Shown piece by piece: positions 1 through 8,371 of a DNA stretch of 64,000 nucleotides. The translations under genes and the position numbers were made by a program. The DNA lies in assembly GCF_009429125.1 (NCBI RefSeq), contig NZ_CP045529.1, positions 3,038,001 to 3,102,000 of the forward strand. The letters run 5' to 3'. Position 1 is the stretch's first letter, and each line of letters begins with the position of its first letter. Source of the DNA: Luteimicrobium xylanilyticum. GTDB lineage: Bacteria > Actinomycetota > Actinomycetes > Actinomycetales > Cellulomonadaceae. The notes beneath the pieces are model-generated. The model saw nothing but the letters and a program-made list of their open reading frames with translations. It was not told where the DNA came from and searched no databases.

Positions 1-846
1 CGTCGCGCGGACCTCGCCCAGGCGCCGGGGGTCGAGCTCGACGGTGACGCACCCGGGCTCCTCGCCGAGCTCGGCCAGCACCGCGCCGTCGGGCGCGACC
101 ACCAGCGACCGGCCCAGCACGCCCGGCCCGCACTGCCCGACGCCGACGACGAACGCCGTGTTCTCGATCGCGCGCGCCCGCAGCAGCGTGCGCCAGTGGT
201 CGGCCTTCGCCGCCCGCTCGACAGCCCGCTCCAGGCTCGACGGCGCGGCCCACGCCGCGGGCACGAGCAGCACGTCGGCACCCGCGTCGACGAGGCGGCG
301 CGCCGACTCGGGGAAGCGCAGGTCGTAGCACGTGAGGACGCCCGCGAAGAGCCCCGGGGCACCGTCGGGGGCCCACGACGTGCGGTCCAGGACGAGCGGC
401 GGCGCACCGGCCGGCCCCGGCTCGAGACGGTCCGACTCGCGCTGCCCGAACGCGTCGTACAGGTGGACCTTGCGGTACGCCCCGACGAGCGCCCCGTCGC
501 TCCCGACCCCCACCACGACGTTCACCGCGCGCGCCGGATCCTCGCCCGGCAGCGTGGTGCCGGCGACGACCGCGACGCCGGCGTCCCGGGCCGCGGCGCG
601 CAGACCCTCGACGAACCGGCCGCCGAGCGGCTCCGCGAGCTCGGGGTCCGGCCCGTGCGGGTCGAACCCCGACGCGTACTCGGGCAGCACGACGACGTGC
701 GCGCCGTCGTCGGCGGCCCTCCGCACCGCGTCGCGCGCCAGCGCGAGGTTGGTGGCGCCGTCGCGCGTGGACGCGACCTGCGCGAGCGTCAGCCGGAGGG
801 CGACCGGCGCGGGCCGGTCCTCGGGGCGCTCAGGCACGGTGGGCAC
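1..846 (-). CDS. Carbon-nitrogen hydrolase (nitrilase superfamily), 3' end outside window
   Basis: Partial gene; about 282 codons are visible and the stop lies beyond the window edge. The reading frame shows the three catalytic residues of the nitrilase superfamily in order: Glu in VLPEYAS, Lys in YRKVHLYD and Cys in TCYDLRFPE. This fits an amidase or omega-amidase type enzyme that hydrolyses a C-N bond in the cytosol; the substrate cannot be told. I chose the GTG at 844-846, 8 nt after the stop of the upstream small membrane protein gene; a second GTG 9 nt further in is possible. It is co-directional with mca and probably in the same transcript. Confidence 0.85.
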   Translation of the reverse strand, partial: MPTVPERPEDRPAPVALRLTLAQVASTRDGATNLALARDAVRRAADDGAHVVVLPEYASGFDPHGPDPELAEPLGGRFVEGLRAAARDAGVAVVAGTTLPGEDPARAVNVVVGVGSDGALVGAYRKVHLYDAFGQRESDRLEPGPAGAPPLVLDRTSWAPDGAPGLFAGVLTCYDLRFPESARRLVDAGADVLLVPAAWAAPSSLERAVERAAKADHWRTLLRARAIENTAFVVGVGQCGPGVLGRSLVVAPDGAVLAELGEEPGCVTVELDPRRLGEVRAT

Positions 847-854
847 GGCGGACC

Positions 855-1223
855 TCAGGCCCCGGCGTCCGGGCCGGAGCCGTCACCCGGACCGTCGTCG
901 CGACCGCGCCGGGGCGACGAGTCCGGGCCGCGCCAGCCCTCCGGGTTCTGCGACGTCGCGATGCCCGACGCCGGCCGGTCGTGCTCGGGCTCGAGCTCGC
1001 CGTCCTCGACCTTGCGCGTGTAGTTGCGGTTCATCCGTCGGAGCTGGCGCGCCATCAGCAGGCCGATCCCGATGCAGGCGAGGGCCAGCAGGATCGAGAC
1101 GACGAAGAAGGCGAAGCTGTCGCGCCCGCCGCCGCCCGTCGTCTCGAGGTCGTCGTTCGGTGCGGGCGAGGGGGTCACAGCGAGGGCCACCTGCCACGCC
1201 ACCTCAGCGATCCGGCCGGTCAT
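855..1223 (-). CDS. Small single-pass membrane protein downstream of mca
   Basis: 122 residues. A short N-terminal region is followed by one strong hydrophobic segment at about residues 36-58, then a basic stretch (RQLRRMNRNYTRK) and a hydrophilic Pro/Gly/Asp-rich tail rich in Arg near the end. This predicts a type of anchored protein with a cytoplasmic basic tail. The start ATG overlaps the mca stop by 4 bp (ATGA), so it is translationally coupled to mca. I do not recognise a named domain. Small membrane proteins next to mca are common in actinobacteria, so a link to mycothiol-dependent detoxification is possible but is only inferred from position. Confidence 0.7.
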   Translation of the reverse strand: MTGRIAEVAWQVALAVTPSPAPNDDLETTGGGGRDSFAFFVVSILLALACIGIGLLMARQLRRMNRNYTRKVEDGELEPEHDRPASGIATSQNPEGWRGPDSSPRRGRDDGPGDGSGPDAGA

Positions 1224-2185
1224 GCGCGCTCTCCCTCGGTGGTCGTCGTGCCCAGCACGTCGCGGACTCCCGCGAACAGGTCGTCCTCGGGCAGCGTCGT
1301 CGGGACCCGGGACTCCGCCAGCTCGTACTCCTCCCAGGGCCACACGTCGGCCTCGAGGTCGCGGGGCACCGCGAAGAAGAAGCCGTCGGGGTCGATCTGG
1401 CTCGCGTGCGCCACGAGCGCGGCGTCGCGCTGCGGGAAGTACGCGGACACCTCGACGCGGGTGGTCACGGGGCGCTCCGGGATCTCACGGGCCGCCCGCG
1501 ACTCGATCCAGTCGCCGAACGGCGAGACGAGGCCCTGTCCCTCCATCGCCTCGTGGATGGTGCGCATGCGGGTGAGCGAGAAGTCGTGGTTGTAGTACAG
1601 CTTGAAGACCTCCCACGGCGCGCCGGTCCCGGCGTAGCACGAGGGCTCGCCCGCCTTCTGGAACGCCTCGAACGCGACCTTGTGGCACATCACGTGGTCG
1701 GGGTGCGGGTAGCCGCCGCTCGGGTCGTACGTCGTCATGACGTGCGGCCGGAACGCGCGGACGAGCTCGACGAGCGGTCGGGCGGCGACCTCGAGCGGCT
1801 GCAGGCCGAAGCAGCCCTCGGGCAGCGGCGGGAGGGGGTCGCCCTCGGGCAGCCCCGAGTCGACGAAGCCGAGCCACTGCTGCTGCACGCCCAGCGCCTC
1901 GCGCGCCCGCGCCATCTCGGAACGCCGCAGCTCGCGCATGCCCTCGAGCGACGTCGGGCCGGGACCGAAGGACGGGTTCAGCACGTCGCCGCGCTCGCCG
2001 CCCGTGCAGCTCACGACGAGGACGTCGACGCCCTCCGCCGCATAGCGCGCCGTGGTCGCGGCGCCCTTGCTCGACTCGTCGTCGGGGTGGGCGTGCACGG
2101 CCATGAGGCGCAGCCGCTCGGGGGCGCCACCGCTCTCGGGTGCGACGGACACGTGTGGCTCCAGGGGACGGAGTGCTGGGAACAC
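1220..2185 (-). CDS. mca: Mycothiol S-conjugate amidase Mca
   Basis: 321 residues, LmbE/PIG-L fold. The N-terminal zinc motif AHPDDE is at residues 32-37 and a second metal-binding motif (HPDH) lies in the middle. Mca cleaves mycothiol S-conjugates in the cytosol, releasing mercapturic acids for export and glucosaminyl-inositol for mycothiol recycling. The family is confined to mycothiol-making actinobacteria. The annotated ATG gives about 27 residues before the fold; a GTG at 2152 (residue 12) is an alternative start. It is divergent from the DUF4307 gene and couples to the downstream membrane protein gene by ATGA. MshB is the paralogous alternative, but the sequence around CTGGERGDVLNP is Mca-like. 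Confidence 0.92.
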   Translation of the reverse strand: MFPALRPLEPHVSVAPESGGAPERLRLMAVHAHPDDESSKGAATTARYAAEGVDVLVVSCTGGERGDVLNPSFGPGPTSLEGMRELRRSEMARAREALGVQQQWLGFVDSGLPEGDPLPPLPEGCFGLQPLEVAARPLVELVRAFRPHVMTTYDPSGGYPHPDHVMCHKVAFEAFQKAGEPSCYAGTGAPWEVFKLYYNHDFSLTRMRTIHEAMEGQGLVSPFGDWIESRAAREIPERPVTTRVEVSAYFPQRDAALVAHASQIDPDGFFFAVPRDLEADVWPWEEYELAESRVPTTLPEDDLFAGVRDVLGTTTTEGERA

Positions 2186-2214
2186 CGTCGAGGATAGTCG
2201 GAGACAATGGGTTC

Positions 2215-2616
2215 ATGACCGCCACCTCGCTCCCCCCGGGGCGGTACGGACCCGCGTCCACGCGCCGCGGCCCGCGCCGCACCGTCCTCGTCACCGTGCT
2301 CGCCGTCGTCGTGGTGGCCGCCGTCGCGGTGCTCGTGTGGTTCGGGCTCGCCCAGAGCACCGGGGTCAGCGTCGAGACGTACGGCTACCAGGTCAAGGAC
2401 GCGCAGAGCGTCGACGTGACCTTCAGCGTCACGACCAAGCCGGGCACCGCCGTGATCTGCACGCTCGAGGCGCTCAACGACGCTCACGCGCAGGTCGGGA
2501 GCAAGGACGTGCACATCCCGGCCGCCGAGAACCAGGTGACCCGGTACACCGCGACGGTGTCGACGGCGGAGCGCGCGGTGACCGGGATGGCGGACTCGTG
2601 CCGCACCGCCGGCTGA
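2215..2616 (+). CDS. DUF4307 membrane-anchored protein
   Basis: 133 residues. An N-terminal proline/arginine-rich stretch precedes one transmembrane segment (about residues 22-44, LVTVLAVVVVAAVAVLVWF), followed by an extracytoplasmic beta-rich domain of about 85 residues with two Cys that could pair. This matches the DUF4307 family, which is typically found divergent from mca and upstream of greA in actinobacteria, as here. The function is unknown. The ATG at 2215 was preferred over an in-frame upstream ATG at 2140 because the latter would overlap the mca 5' end and add non-hydrophobic residues with no family match. Confidence 0.85.
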   Translation: MTATSLPPGRYGPASTRRGPRRTVLVTVLAVVVVAAVAVLVWFGLAQSTGVSVETYGYQVKDAQSVDVTFSVTTKPGTAVICTLEALNDAHAQVGSKDVHIPAAENQVTRYTATVSTAERAVTGMADSCRTAG

Positions 2617-2751
2617 GCCTCCGACCGGCCCGACGCCCGCTTTGATATCCTTGGACATTCAGCGCGTGCCACCCCCTGGGGTCGCACGCGTGATTCTCAT
2701 CACCTCGCGGACCTCTCCGCGACGACACGTTCTCGCAGGAAGGAGCGAACC

Positions 2752-3234
2752 GTGACCGACACCTCCGTCACCTGGCTGACCCAGGAGGCCCACGACAGGC
2801 TCCAGGCCGAGCTCGACCGTCTCTCCGGCCCCGGACGCACCGAGATCGCCGAGCGGATCGCCGCCGCGCGCGACGAGGGCGACCTCAAGGAGAACGGCGG
2901 CTACCACGCCGCGCGCGAGGAGCAGGCCAAGAACGAGGCCCGCATCCGGGAGCTCACCGAGAAGCTGCGCACCGCGCAGATCGGCACCCCGCCCGACGAC
3001 GGCACCGTCGAGCCGGGCATGCTCGTCACCGCGAAGGTCGCGGGCGACGAGATGGTGTTCCTGCTCGGGTCGCGCGAGATCGCCGGCACCACCGACATCG
3101 ACGTGTTCTCGCCGGGCTCCGCGCTCGGCGGCGCCATCAACGGCAAGTCCGTGGGCGACAAGACGAGCTACACCGCGCCGAACGGCAACGAGATCCCCGT
3201 CGAGATCGTCGACGCCAAGCCCTTCCAGGGCTGA
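2752..3234 (+). CDS. greA: Transcription elongation factor GreA
   Basis: 160 residues, full length. The N-terminal coiled coil (about residues 8-75) includes the acidic-tip region and the conserved GDLKENGGYHAA motif; the C-terminal FKBP-like domain follows. GreA binds the secondary channel of RNA polymerase and stimulates cleavage of backtracked transcripts. The GTG start is preceded by a good Shine-Dalgarno (GGAAGGAG, 2737-2744). A TATCCT at 2646-2651 could be a -10 element giving a leader of about 100 nt. A strong hairpin terminator follows the gene. Confidence 0.95.
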   Translation: MTDTSVTWLTQEAHDRLQAELDRLSGPGRTEIAERIAAARDEGDLKENGGYHAAREEQAKNEARIRELTEKLRTAQIGTPPDDGTVEPGMLVTAKVAGDEMVFLLGSREIAGTTDIDVFSPGSALGGAINGKSVGDKTSYTAPNGNEIPVEIVDAKPFQG

Positions 3235-3251
3235 GCGCCGGCTCCCGGCCT

Positions 3252-3300
3252 ACGACGACGCCCGGTCCCCTCCCGCACGGAGGGGGCCGGGCGTCGTCGT
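3252..3300 (+). terminator. Intrinsic-type terminator hairpin after greA
   Basis: A 21-bp stem (one G-T wobble) around a 7-nt loop runs from the ACGACG at 3252 to its complement ending at 3300, 18 nt after the greA stop. It is extremely GC-rich, and no clear U-tract follows, as is usual in actinobacteria. Confidence 0.8.
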
Positions 3301-3363
3301 GCGCGGGGTGGCGGCGATCTCGCCGGGCGAGAGACTCGCCCGAGACCGTGGCCCGCCACGCGC

Positions 3364-3419
3364 TGAGAGGTCACGATCTGCACCGAGCTGAGCACGAAGC
3401 CGCAGATCGTGACCTCTCA
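3364..3419. repeat. 54-bp palindromic element, copy 1
   Basis: Perfect 18-bp inverted repeat (TGAGAGGTCACGATCTGC and its complement) around a 20-nt spacer. A second copy in the same orientation lies at 4584-4637; the two agree at 48 of 54 core positions. One pair of differences (position 4 with position 51) is compensatory, A-T here and C-G there. The two copies bracket the DUF559-like gene. It lies downstream of the greA terminator, so it is not needed for greA termination. Confidence 0.8.
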
Positions 3420-3521
3420 CGGCCCGCCGTGCCGCCGATGGACGTCGCCCACAGGCACCGCGCTGTCCACAGCCTCACGACGTGACTCCACTCTCGACGC
3501 GGGAACGTCCACGCTGTCCCG

Positions 3522-4553
3522 ATGACGCCCCGACCACCCCGCCCACGTGCCGACCTCCCCCGGATCCCGTTCCTCGTGAGGGACGCCGTCGCGAACGGGG
3601 TCCCTCCCGGAGCACTCCGGTCGAAGGCACTGCACACGCCGGTGCCCGGTGTCCGCATGGACGCGGCCCTCGCGGACGACTTCATCGCCGTGTGCCGCGC
3701 CGTCGCGCTGCTCCTGCCCGACGGTGCGGCGTTCTCCCATCTGACCGCGGCGCGACTCTGGAAGCTGCCCCTGAGCGCCGCGGCCGAGCAGGACCCCAGG
3801 CTCCACGTGACGACCACCGGGGCGAACCGGGTGCTCCGGACAGCGCGGATCGTGCCGCACCGAGGGCTCGGACCCGGGGACTCGACCCGCACCGAGGGCG
3901 TCCCGGTCACGACGCCCGGCCGGGTCTGGCGGGAACTCGGCACGGTCGACCTCGCTTCGGACCACCGCCCGGTCGCCGGCGTGGACCCCGCGCACGAGGA
4001 GCTCGTCGTGCTCACGGACGCGCTGCTCTCGTGCTATCCGCTGACCGACCTGCCGCGCTACGGGCTCCTGCCCCGCGACCTCGTGTCGATCGTGCGATCA
4101 CTCTCAGGCGAGCGGGGCGTCGGCCGGCTGCGATGCGCCCTGGCGGAGGCGAGCACGTTCGTCGACTCGTCCATGGAGACCCGGACCCGCCTCCGGGCGA
4201 TCGCCTCCGGTTTTCCCCGGCCGGTCGTCGGTGCGGACCTCGTCGGGCCCGACGGCGCCTGGATCGCGCGGCCCGACCTGTGCTGGCCGCAGGTCCGGGT
4301 CGCGATCGAGTACGACGGCGCGAGCCACGTCTCGCGCAGCCGGCTCGGGTCCGACGTCGCGCGCCGGGAGGCGATGGAACGGTACGGGTGGCGCTCGGTG
4401 GTCCTGTACGCAACCGACGTCGGGGGGCGCTGGTGGGTCACGTGCGAGCGTCTGCGCGAGGCGTTTGCGCTGCAGGGCTGCGCGGACCCCGCGCGCATCC
4501 CACCGGCACCTCGAGCGCTCGAACGGCCACGGATCGTCGCTGTGCCGCTGTGA
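3522..4553 (+). CDS. DUF559 / restriction-endonuclease-like fold protein
   Basis: 343 residues. The N-terminal half resembles the AbiEi-like antitoxin/transcriptional-regulator architecture seen in many actinobacterial orphans (winged-helix-like start, then a DTSHLTAARLW-type region here reading FSHLTAARLWKLPL). The C-terminal part, from about residue 230, has the DUF559 Vsr-like nuclease pattern RPDLCWPQVRVAIEYDG followed by H, which supplies the Asp, Glu and His/Lys positions of that fold. DNA cleavage has not been shown for such orphans. It stands alone between two copies of a 54-bp hairpin element; no partner toxin gene is adjacent. No clear Shine-Dalgarno precedes the ATG. Assignment to the DUF559 class is from motif recognition. 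Confidence 0.7.
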   Translation: MTPRPPRPRADLPRIPFLVRDAVANGVPPGALRSKALHTPVPGVRMDAALADDFIAVCRAVALLLPDGAAFSHLTAARLWKLPLSAAAEQDPRLHVTTTGANRVLRTARIVPHRGLGPGDSTRTEGVPVTTPGRVWRELGTVDLASDHRPVAGVDPAHEELVVLTDALLSCYPLTDLPRYGLLPRDLVSIVRSLSGERGVGRLRCALAEASTFVDSSMETRTRLRAIASGFPRPVVGADLVGPDGAWIARPDLCWPQVRVAIEYDGASHVSRSRLGSDVARREAMERYGWRSVVLYATDVGGRWWVTCERLREAFALQGCADPARIPPAPRALERPRIVAVPL

Positions 4554-4583
4554 CGGCGGCTCGACGGGAGTGACTCGCTCGTC

Positions 4584-4637
4584 GAGCGGTCACGATCTGC
4601 ACCGAGCCGAGCGCGAAGCTGCCGATCGTGACCGCTC
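4584..4637. repeat. 54-bp palindromic element, copy 2
   Basis: 14-bp perfect inverted arms (GAGCGGTCACGATC and complement) with a 26-nt spacer, in direct orientation relative to copy 1 at 3365-3418. It lies 30 nt after the DUF559-type gene. The spacer sequence is conserved as well as the arms, so this is more than a chance terminator hairpin. Confidence 0.8.
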
Positions 4638-4716
4638 ACCGAGCGGTCGTCGTCCCTGGGGTGGTACCGCGCGCCGGACGCCCCGGCCCCTGTCGCCGCG
4701 AGCAAGCGTAAACTGC

Positions 4717-4730
4717 TTCGCATATCGCAA
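4717..4730. promoter_or_regulatory. Possible MarR operator upstream of the MFS/MarR operon
   Basis: An unusually AT-rich island (4705-4737) 25-55 nt upstream of the MFS start contains the imperfect palindrome TTCGCATATCGCAA. MarR proteins often bind short palindromes in the promoter of the operon that encodes them, and a MarR gene is the second gene of this operon. This is inferred only from position and symmetry. Confidence 0.3.
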
Positions 4731-4760
4731 CTTTGATCGACTCGTGCCGTCCGGAGACCC

Positions 4761-6611
4761 GTGAACTCGCGCTCGCTCTTCCTGCCCAAGGACCACCCCC
4801 GCTACAAGTGGGTCGCGCTGTCCAACACCACGCTCGGCATGCTGATGGCGACCATCAACGCCTCGATCGTGCTGATCTCGCTGCCGGCGATCTTCAAGGG
4901 CATCGACCTCGACCCGCTCCAGGCGGGCAACGTCAGCTACCTGCTGTGGATCCTCATGGGCTACATGCTCGTGACCGCGGTGCTCGTGACGAGCTTCGGG
5001 CGCCTCGGCGACATGTTCGGCCGCGTCCGGATCTACAACCTGGGTTTCGTGGTCTTCACGGTCGGCTCGATCGCGCTGTCCTTCGACCCGTTCCACGGCG
5101 GCCACGGCGCGATGTGGCTGATCGTCTGGCGCATCGTCCAGGGCGTCGGCGGCGCGATGCTGTTCGCGAACTCGACGGCGATCATCACCGACGCCTTCCC
5201 CGCCGACCGCCGCGGGATGGCCCTCGGCATCAACCAGGTCGCGGCGATCGCGGGCTCGTTCATCGGGCTGCTCGTGGGCGGTCTGCTGGCGGTCGTCGAC
5301 TGGCGCGCGGTGTTCTGGGTGAGCGTGCCGATCGGCATCATCGGGACGATCTGGTCGTACCGGTCGCTCCACGAGACCGGCCAGAAGAACCCCGGCCGCC
5401 TCGACTGGGCCGGCAACGTGACCTTCGCGCTCGGCCTCACCGCCCTGCTCACAGGCATCACGTACGGCATCCAGCCCTACGGCGGCCACTCGACCGGCTG
5501 GACGAACCCCTGGGTGCTCAGCGCGATCATCGGCGGGCTGGTGCTGCTGGTGGCGTTCGTCTTCGTCGAGCTGCGCGTCCCCGCCCCCATGCTCGACATG
5601 CGCCTCTTCCGCATCCGCGCCTTCTCCATGGGCAACCTGGCGGGGCTGCTCGCGTCGATCGGCCGCGGCGGGCTGCAGTTCATGCTCATCATCTGGCTGC
5701 AGGGCATCTGGCTGCCCCGGCACGGGTTCAACTACGAGGACACCCCGCTCTGGGCGGGCATCTACCTGCTGCCCATCACCATCGGGTTCCTGCTCGCCGG
5801 GCCGCTGTCCGGGACCCTGTCCGACCGGTTCGGCGCGCGCGGGTTCGCGTCGGGCGGGCTGCTGCTCGTCGCGGCGACGTTCGTGGCGCTGATCTTCCTG
5901 CCGGTGAACTTCGAGTACTGGCAGTTCGCGATCATCACGCTGCTGTCCGGCATCGGGTCGGGCATGTTCGGGGCCCCCAACCGGTCCGCCATCATGAACG
6001 CGGTCCCGGCCAGCGAGCGCGGCGCGGCGTCCGGCGTCGCGGGCACCGTGCAGAACGCCGGCTCGTCGCTGTCGATCGGCGTGTTCTTCTCCCTCATGGT
6101 CGTGGGCCTCGCCTCGACGCTGCCCGACGCCCTGCGCACCGGCCTCACCCAGCACCACGTGCCCGCCGCCGTCGCCGACCAGATCGCGCAGCTCCCGCCC
6201 GTCGGCAGCCTGTTCGCGGCGTTCCTCGGCTACAACCCGATCCAGTCGCTGCTCGGCTCCGACACGTTGTCCCAGCTCCCCCAGGCCGACCAGGACGCGC
6301 TCGTCGGCAAGGGGTTCTTCCCCCAGCTCATCTCCGACGCGTTCCACCACGGCCTCGTCGTCGTGTTCAGCGTCGCAGCGGCGATGTCTCTCGTCGGCGC
6401 GGTCGCGTCGCTCTTCCGCGGCAAGCGGTACGTGCACGACGACGGCACCCGGCCCGAGCCCGTCGACGCACCCCACGCGGGGGTCGAGGAGGGTGAGGGC
6501 CCGTCCGTCGCGGCAGCCGTCCCGCCGGCGGCGGAGGAGGCGGCCGTCGCCGCGCGCGGCGCCGCCGGACTCGGCGGTGACGACCCCGGCATGGGAGGAT
6601 CGCCCGCGTGA
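4761..6611 (+). CDS. MFS drug exporter, DHA2 (EmrB/QacA) family
   Basis: 616 residues, with hydrophobic segments along most of its length consistent with 14 transmembrane helices and a hydrophilic acidic C-terminal tail of about 70 residues. The motif [11 protein letters not shown] (loop 2-3, MFS motif A) and the first-helix region [20 protein letters not shown] are typical of DHA2 proton-driven exporters. It should sit in the plasma membrane and export hydrophobic compounds; the substrate is unknown. The GTG start at 4761 follows an AT-rich promoter region. The stop overlaps the start of the MarR gene by 4 bp (GTGA), so exporter and regulator are co-translated. Confidence 0.88.
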   Translation: MNSRSLFLPKDHPRYKWVALSNTTLGMLMATINASIVLISLPAIFKGIDLDPLQAGNVSYLLWILMGYMLVTAVLVTSFGRLGDMFGRVRIYNLGFVVFTVGSIALSFDPFHGGHGAMWLIVWRIVQGVGGAMLFANSTAIITDAFPADRRGMALGINQVAAIAGSFIGLLVGGLLAVVDWRAVFWVSVPIGIIGTIWSYRSLHETGQKNPGRLDWAGNVTFALGLTALLTGITYGIQPYGGHSTGWTNPWVLSAIIGGLVLLVAFVFVELRVPAPMLDMRLFRIRAFSMGNLAGLLASIGRGGLQFMLIIWLQGIWLPRHGFNYEDTPLWAGIYLLPITIGFLLAGPLSGTLSDRFGARGFASGGLLLVAATFVALIFLPVNFEYWQFAIITLLSGIGSGMFGAPNRSAIMNAVPASERGAASGVAGTVQNAGSSLSIGVFFSLMVVGLASTLPDALRTGLTQHHVPAAVADQIAQLPPVGSLFAAFLGYNPIQSLLGSDTLSQLPQADQDALVGKGFFPQLISDAFHHGLVVVFSVAAAMSLVGAVASLFRGKRYVHDDGTRPEPVDAPHAGVEEGEGPSVAAAVPPAAEEAAVAARGAAGLGGDDPGMGGSPA

Positions 6612-7045
6612 GCACCACCCCGGATCCCTCAGACGTCGCCGCCAGTCTCGCGATCGTCGTCGGGCGCATCGCCCGACGCATCCGCCCGACGCACGGCGAC
6701 CTGTCCGCGGGGCACTTCTCGACCCTTGCGACGATCGAGCGCCTCGGCCCGCAGCGGCCGAGCGACCTGGCACGCATCGAGCGCACCGGCGCGCCCGCGA
6801 TGACCCGCATCGTCGCGCTCCTCGAGTCCCGCGGCCTCCTCGAGCGCAGCCCCGCGCCCGACGACGCCCGTTCGGTGCTCCTGCACCTCACCGCCGACGG
6901 GGAGCGGGTCGTGTGCGAGGTGCGGACGGAGCGCGCGGGGATCGTCGGCGAGCTGATCGCCGACCTCGGCGAGGACGAGCTCCGGGCCGTCGCGGACGCG
7001 CTCGCCCCCCTCGAGCGGGTCGCGAAGGCTGCGACCGAACGCTGA
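6608..7045 (+). CDS. MarR-family transcriptional regulator
   Basis: 145 residues with the MarR winged helix: recognition helix region [26 protein letters not shown], then the wing with [14 protein letters not shown]. MarR dimers usually repress their own operon and are released by small phenolic or drug-like ligands. It is fused in translation to the upstream MFS exporter (GTGA overlap), which makes autoregulated control of the exporter the likely job. The residues before the winged helix form a short helix as in other members. Confidence 0.88.
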   Translation: MSTTPDPSDVAASLAIVVGRIARRIRPTHGDLSAGHFSTLATIERLGPQRPSDLARIERTGAPAMTRIVALLESRGLLERSPAPDDARSVLLHLTADGERVVCEVRTERAGIVGELIADLGEDELRAVADALAPLERVAKAATER

Positions 7046-7135
7046 CCCGCCGCGCTCGCGGGACCGTCCACGAGCCTCGCCCCTCGGCGGGCAGGCCACC
7101 GCCGCCGGAGACCGGGCCCGTCGCCGTCGCTCCGG

Positions 7136-8371
7136 TCAGTCCCGGACGACCCGGTACCCGACCTCGCGCAGCCGCGAGACGATCTCGTCGCAGTGCTCGG
7201 GGCCCTTGGTCTCGATCTGCATCGGCACCCACACGTCGTTGAGCCCCAGCCCCACGTCGGTGCGGGTGTGGTCGATGTGCATGATGTTCCCGCCCAGGCC
7301 GGCGAGCTCGCCGAGCAGACGCGCGAGAGCACCGGGGCGATCGTCGAGCATGACCCGCATCTTGAGGTAGCGCCCCGCGGCGACCATGCCGTGCCGGATG
7401 ACGCGCAGCAGCACGAGCGGGTCGATGTTCCCGCCGGAGAGCACGGCGACGACCGGCCCCTCGAACGAGCCCTCCTCCGCCGATCCCGCAGCCAGCAGCG
7501 CCGCGACGCCCGCGGCCCCGGCCGGCTCGACGACGAGCTTGGACCGCTCCGCGACCAGCAGCAGGGCGTGCGACAGGTCCTCCTCGGACACCTCGCGCAC
7601 CTCGACGCCGAGCCGCTGGAGCACCTCGAACGGGACGTCGCCGGGCCGCCCGACGGCGATCCCGTCCGCCATCGTCGGCTTCACCGGCACCGCGACGGGG
7701 TGGCCCGCGCGCATCGACTCCGCGAACGCGGGGACCCGCTGCGTCTGGACGGCGACCACCCGGACCTCCGGTGCCAGCTCGGCCAGCACCGTCGCGGCGC
7801 CGGCCACGAGGCCGCCCCCGCCCGCGGGGACGAGCACGGTGCGCACGTCGGGGACCTGCTCGAGCAGCTCGAGCCCGAGCGTGCCCTGCCCCGCCACGAC
7901 GTCCGCATGGTCGAACGGGTGGATGAGCACCGCGCCGGTCCGATCGGACTCCGCACGGGCAGCCACGAGCGCCTCGTCGACCGACGCCCCGACGAGCCGG
8001 ACCTCCGCGCCGTAGTCACGTGTGGCCGCGACCTTCGGCAGGGCTGCGTCCACGGGCATGTACACGACGGCGCGCAGCCCGAGCAGGCGCGCGGCGAGCG
8101 CCACGCCCTGCGCATGGTTGCCCGCGCTCGCGGCCACGACGCCACGGGCCTTCTCGTCCTCCGAGAGCCGCGCCATGCGCACGTAGGCGCCGCGCACCTT
8201 GAACGACCCCGCGCGCTGCAGGTTCTCGGCCTTGAGCAGCACGGGCACCCCGGCCGCGTCGGACAGCGCGCGCGACGCGAGCACGGGCGTGCGGCGCACG
8301 ACGCCGTCGAGCAGCTCGGCCGCGGCCCGGACCTCGGCGAGCGTCACGGGGGCGGGACCGGACGCGGTCAC
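7136..8371 (-). CDS. ilvA: Threonine ammonia-lyase (threonine dehydratase) with ACT domain
   Basis: 411 residues. A fold-type II PLP domain carries the Schiff-base lysine in GSFKVRGAY (K58), the ASAGNHAQG loop and the glycine-rich phosphate loop PAGGGGLVAG. A C-terminal ACT domain begins near residue 335 (RVMLDDRPGALARLL). The enzyme deaminates L-threonine to 2-oxobutanoate, the first step of isoleucine synthesis. A single ACT domain and this length match the short TdcB/IlvA type of actinobacteria, so a catabolic role is also possible. The GTG start overlaps the stop of the upstream permease gene (GTGA). Confidence 0.92.
   Translation of the reverse strand: MTASGPAPVTLAEVRAAAELLDGVVRRTPVLASRALSDAAGVPVLLKAENLQRAGSFKVRGAYVRMARLSEDEKARGVVAASAGNHAQGVALAARLLGLRAVVYMPVDAALPKVAATRDYGAEVRLVGASVDEALVAARAESDRTGAVLIHPFDHADVVAGQGTLGLELLEQVPDVRTVLVPAGGGGLVAGAATVLAELAPEVRVVAVQTQRVPAFAESMRAGHPVAVPVKPTMADGIAVGRPGDVPFEVLQRLGVEVREVSEEDLSHALLLVAERSKLVVEPAGAAGVAALLAAGSAEEGSFEGPVVAVLSGGNIDPLVLLRVIRHGMVAAGRYLKMRVMLDDRPGALARLLGELAGLGGNIMHIDHTRTDVGLGLNDVWVPMQIETKGPEHCDEIVSRLREVGYRVVRD

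Noticed and set aside
3252-3300. The greA terminator as part of the 54-bp element family
   Set aside because: Its stem sequence and length do not match the elements at 3365 and 4584; it is an ordinary hairpin after a gene.
4590-6773. A 727-codon minus-strand frame across the MFS gene
   Set aside because: Highly biased Arg/Asp/Glu/Gly composition with no hydrophobic core; the plus-strand frame is a clear 14-helix transporter.
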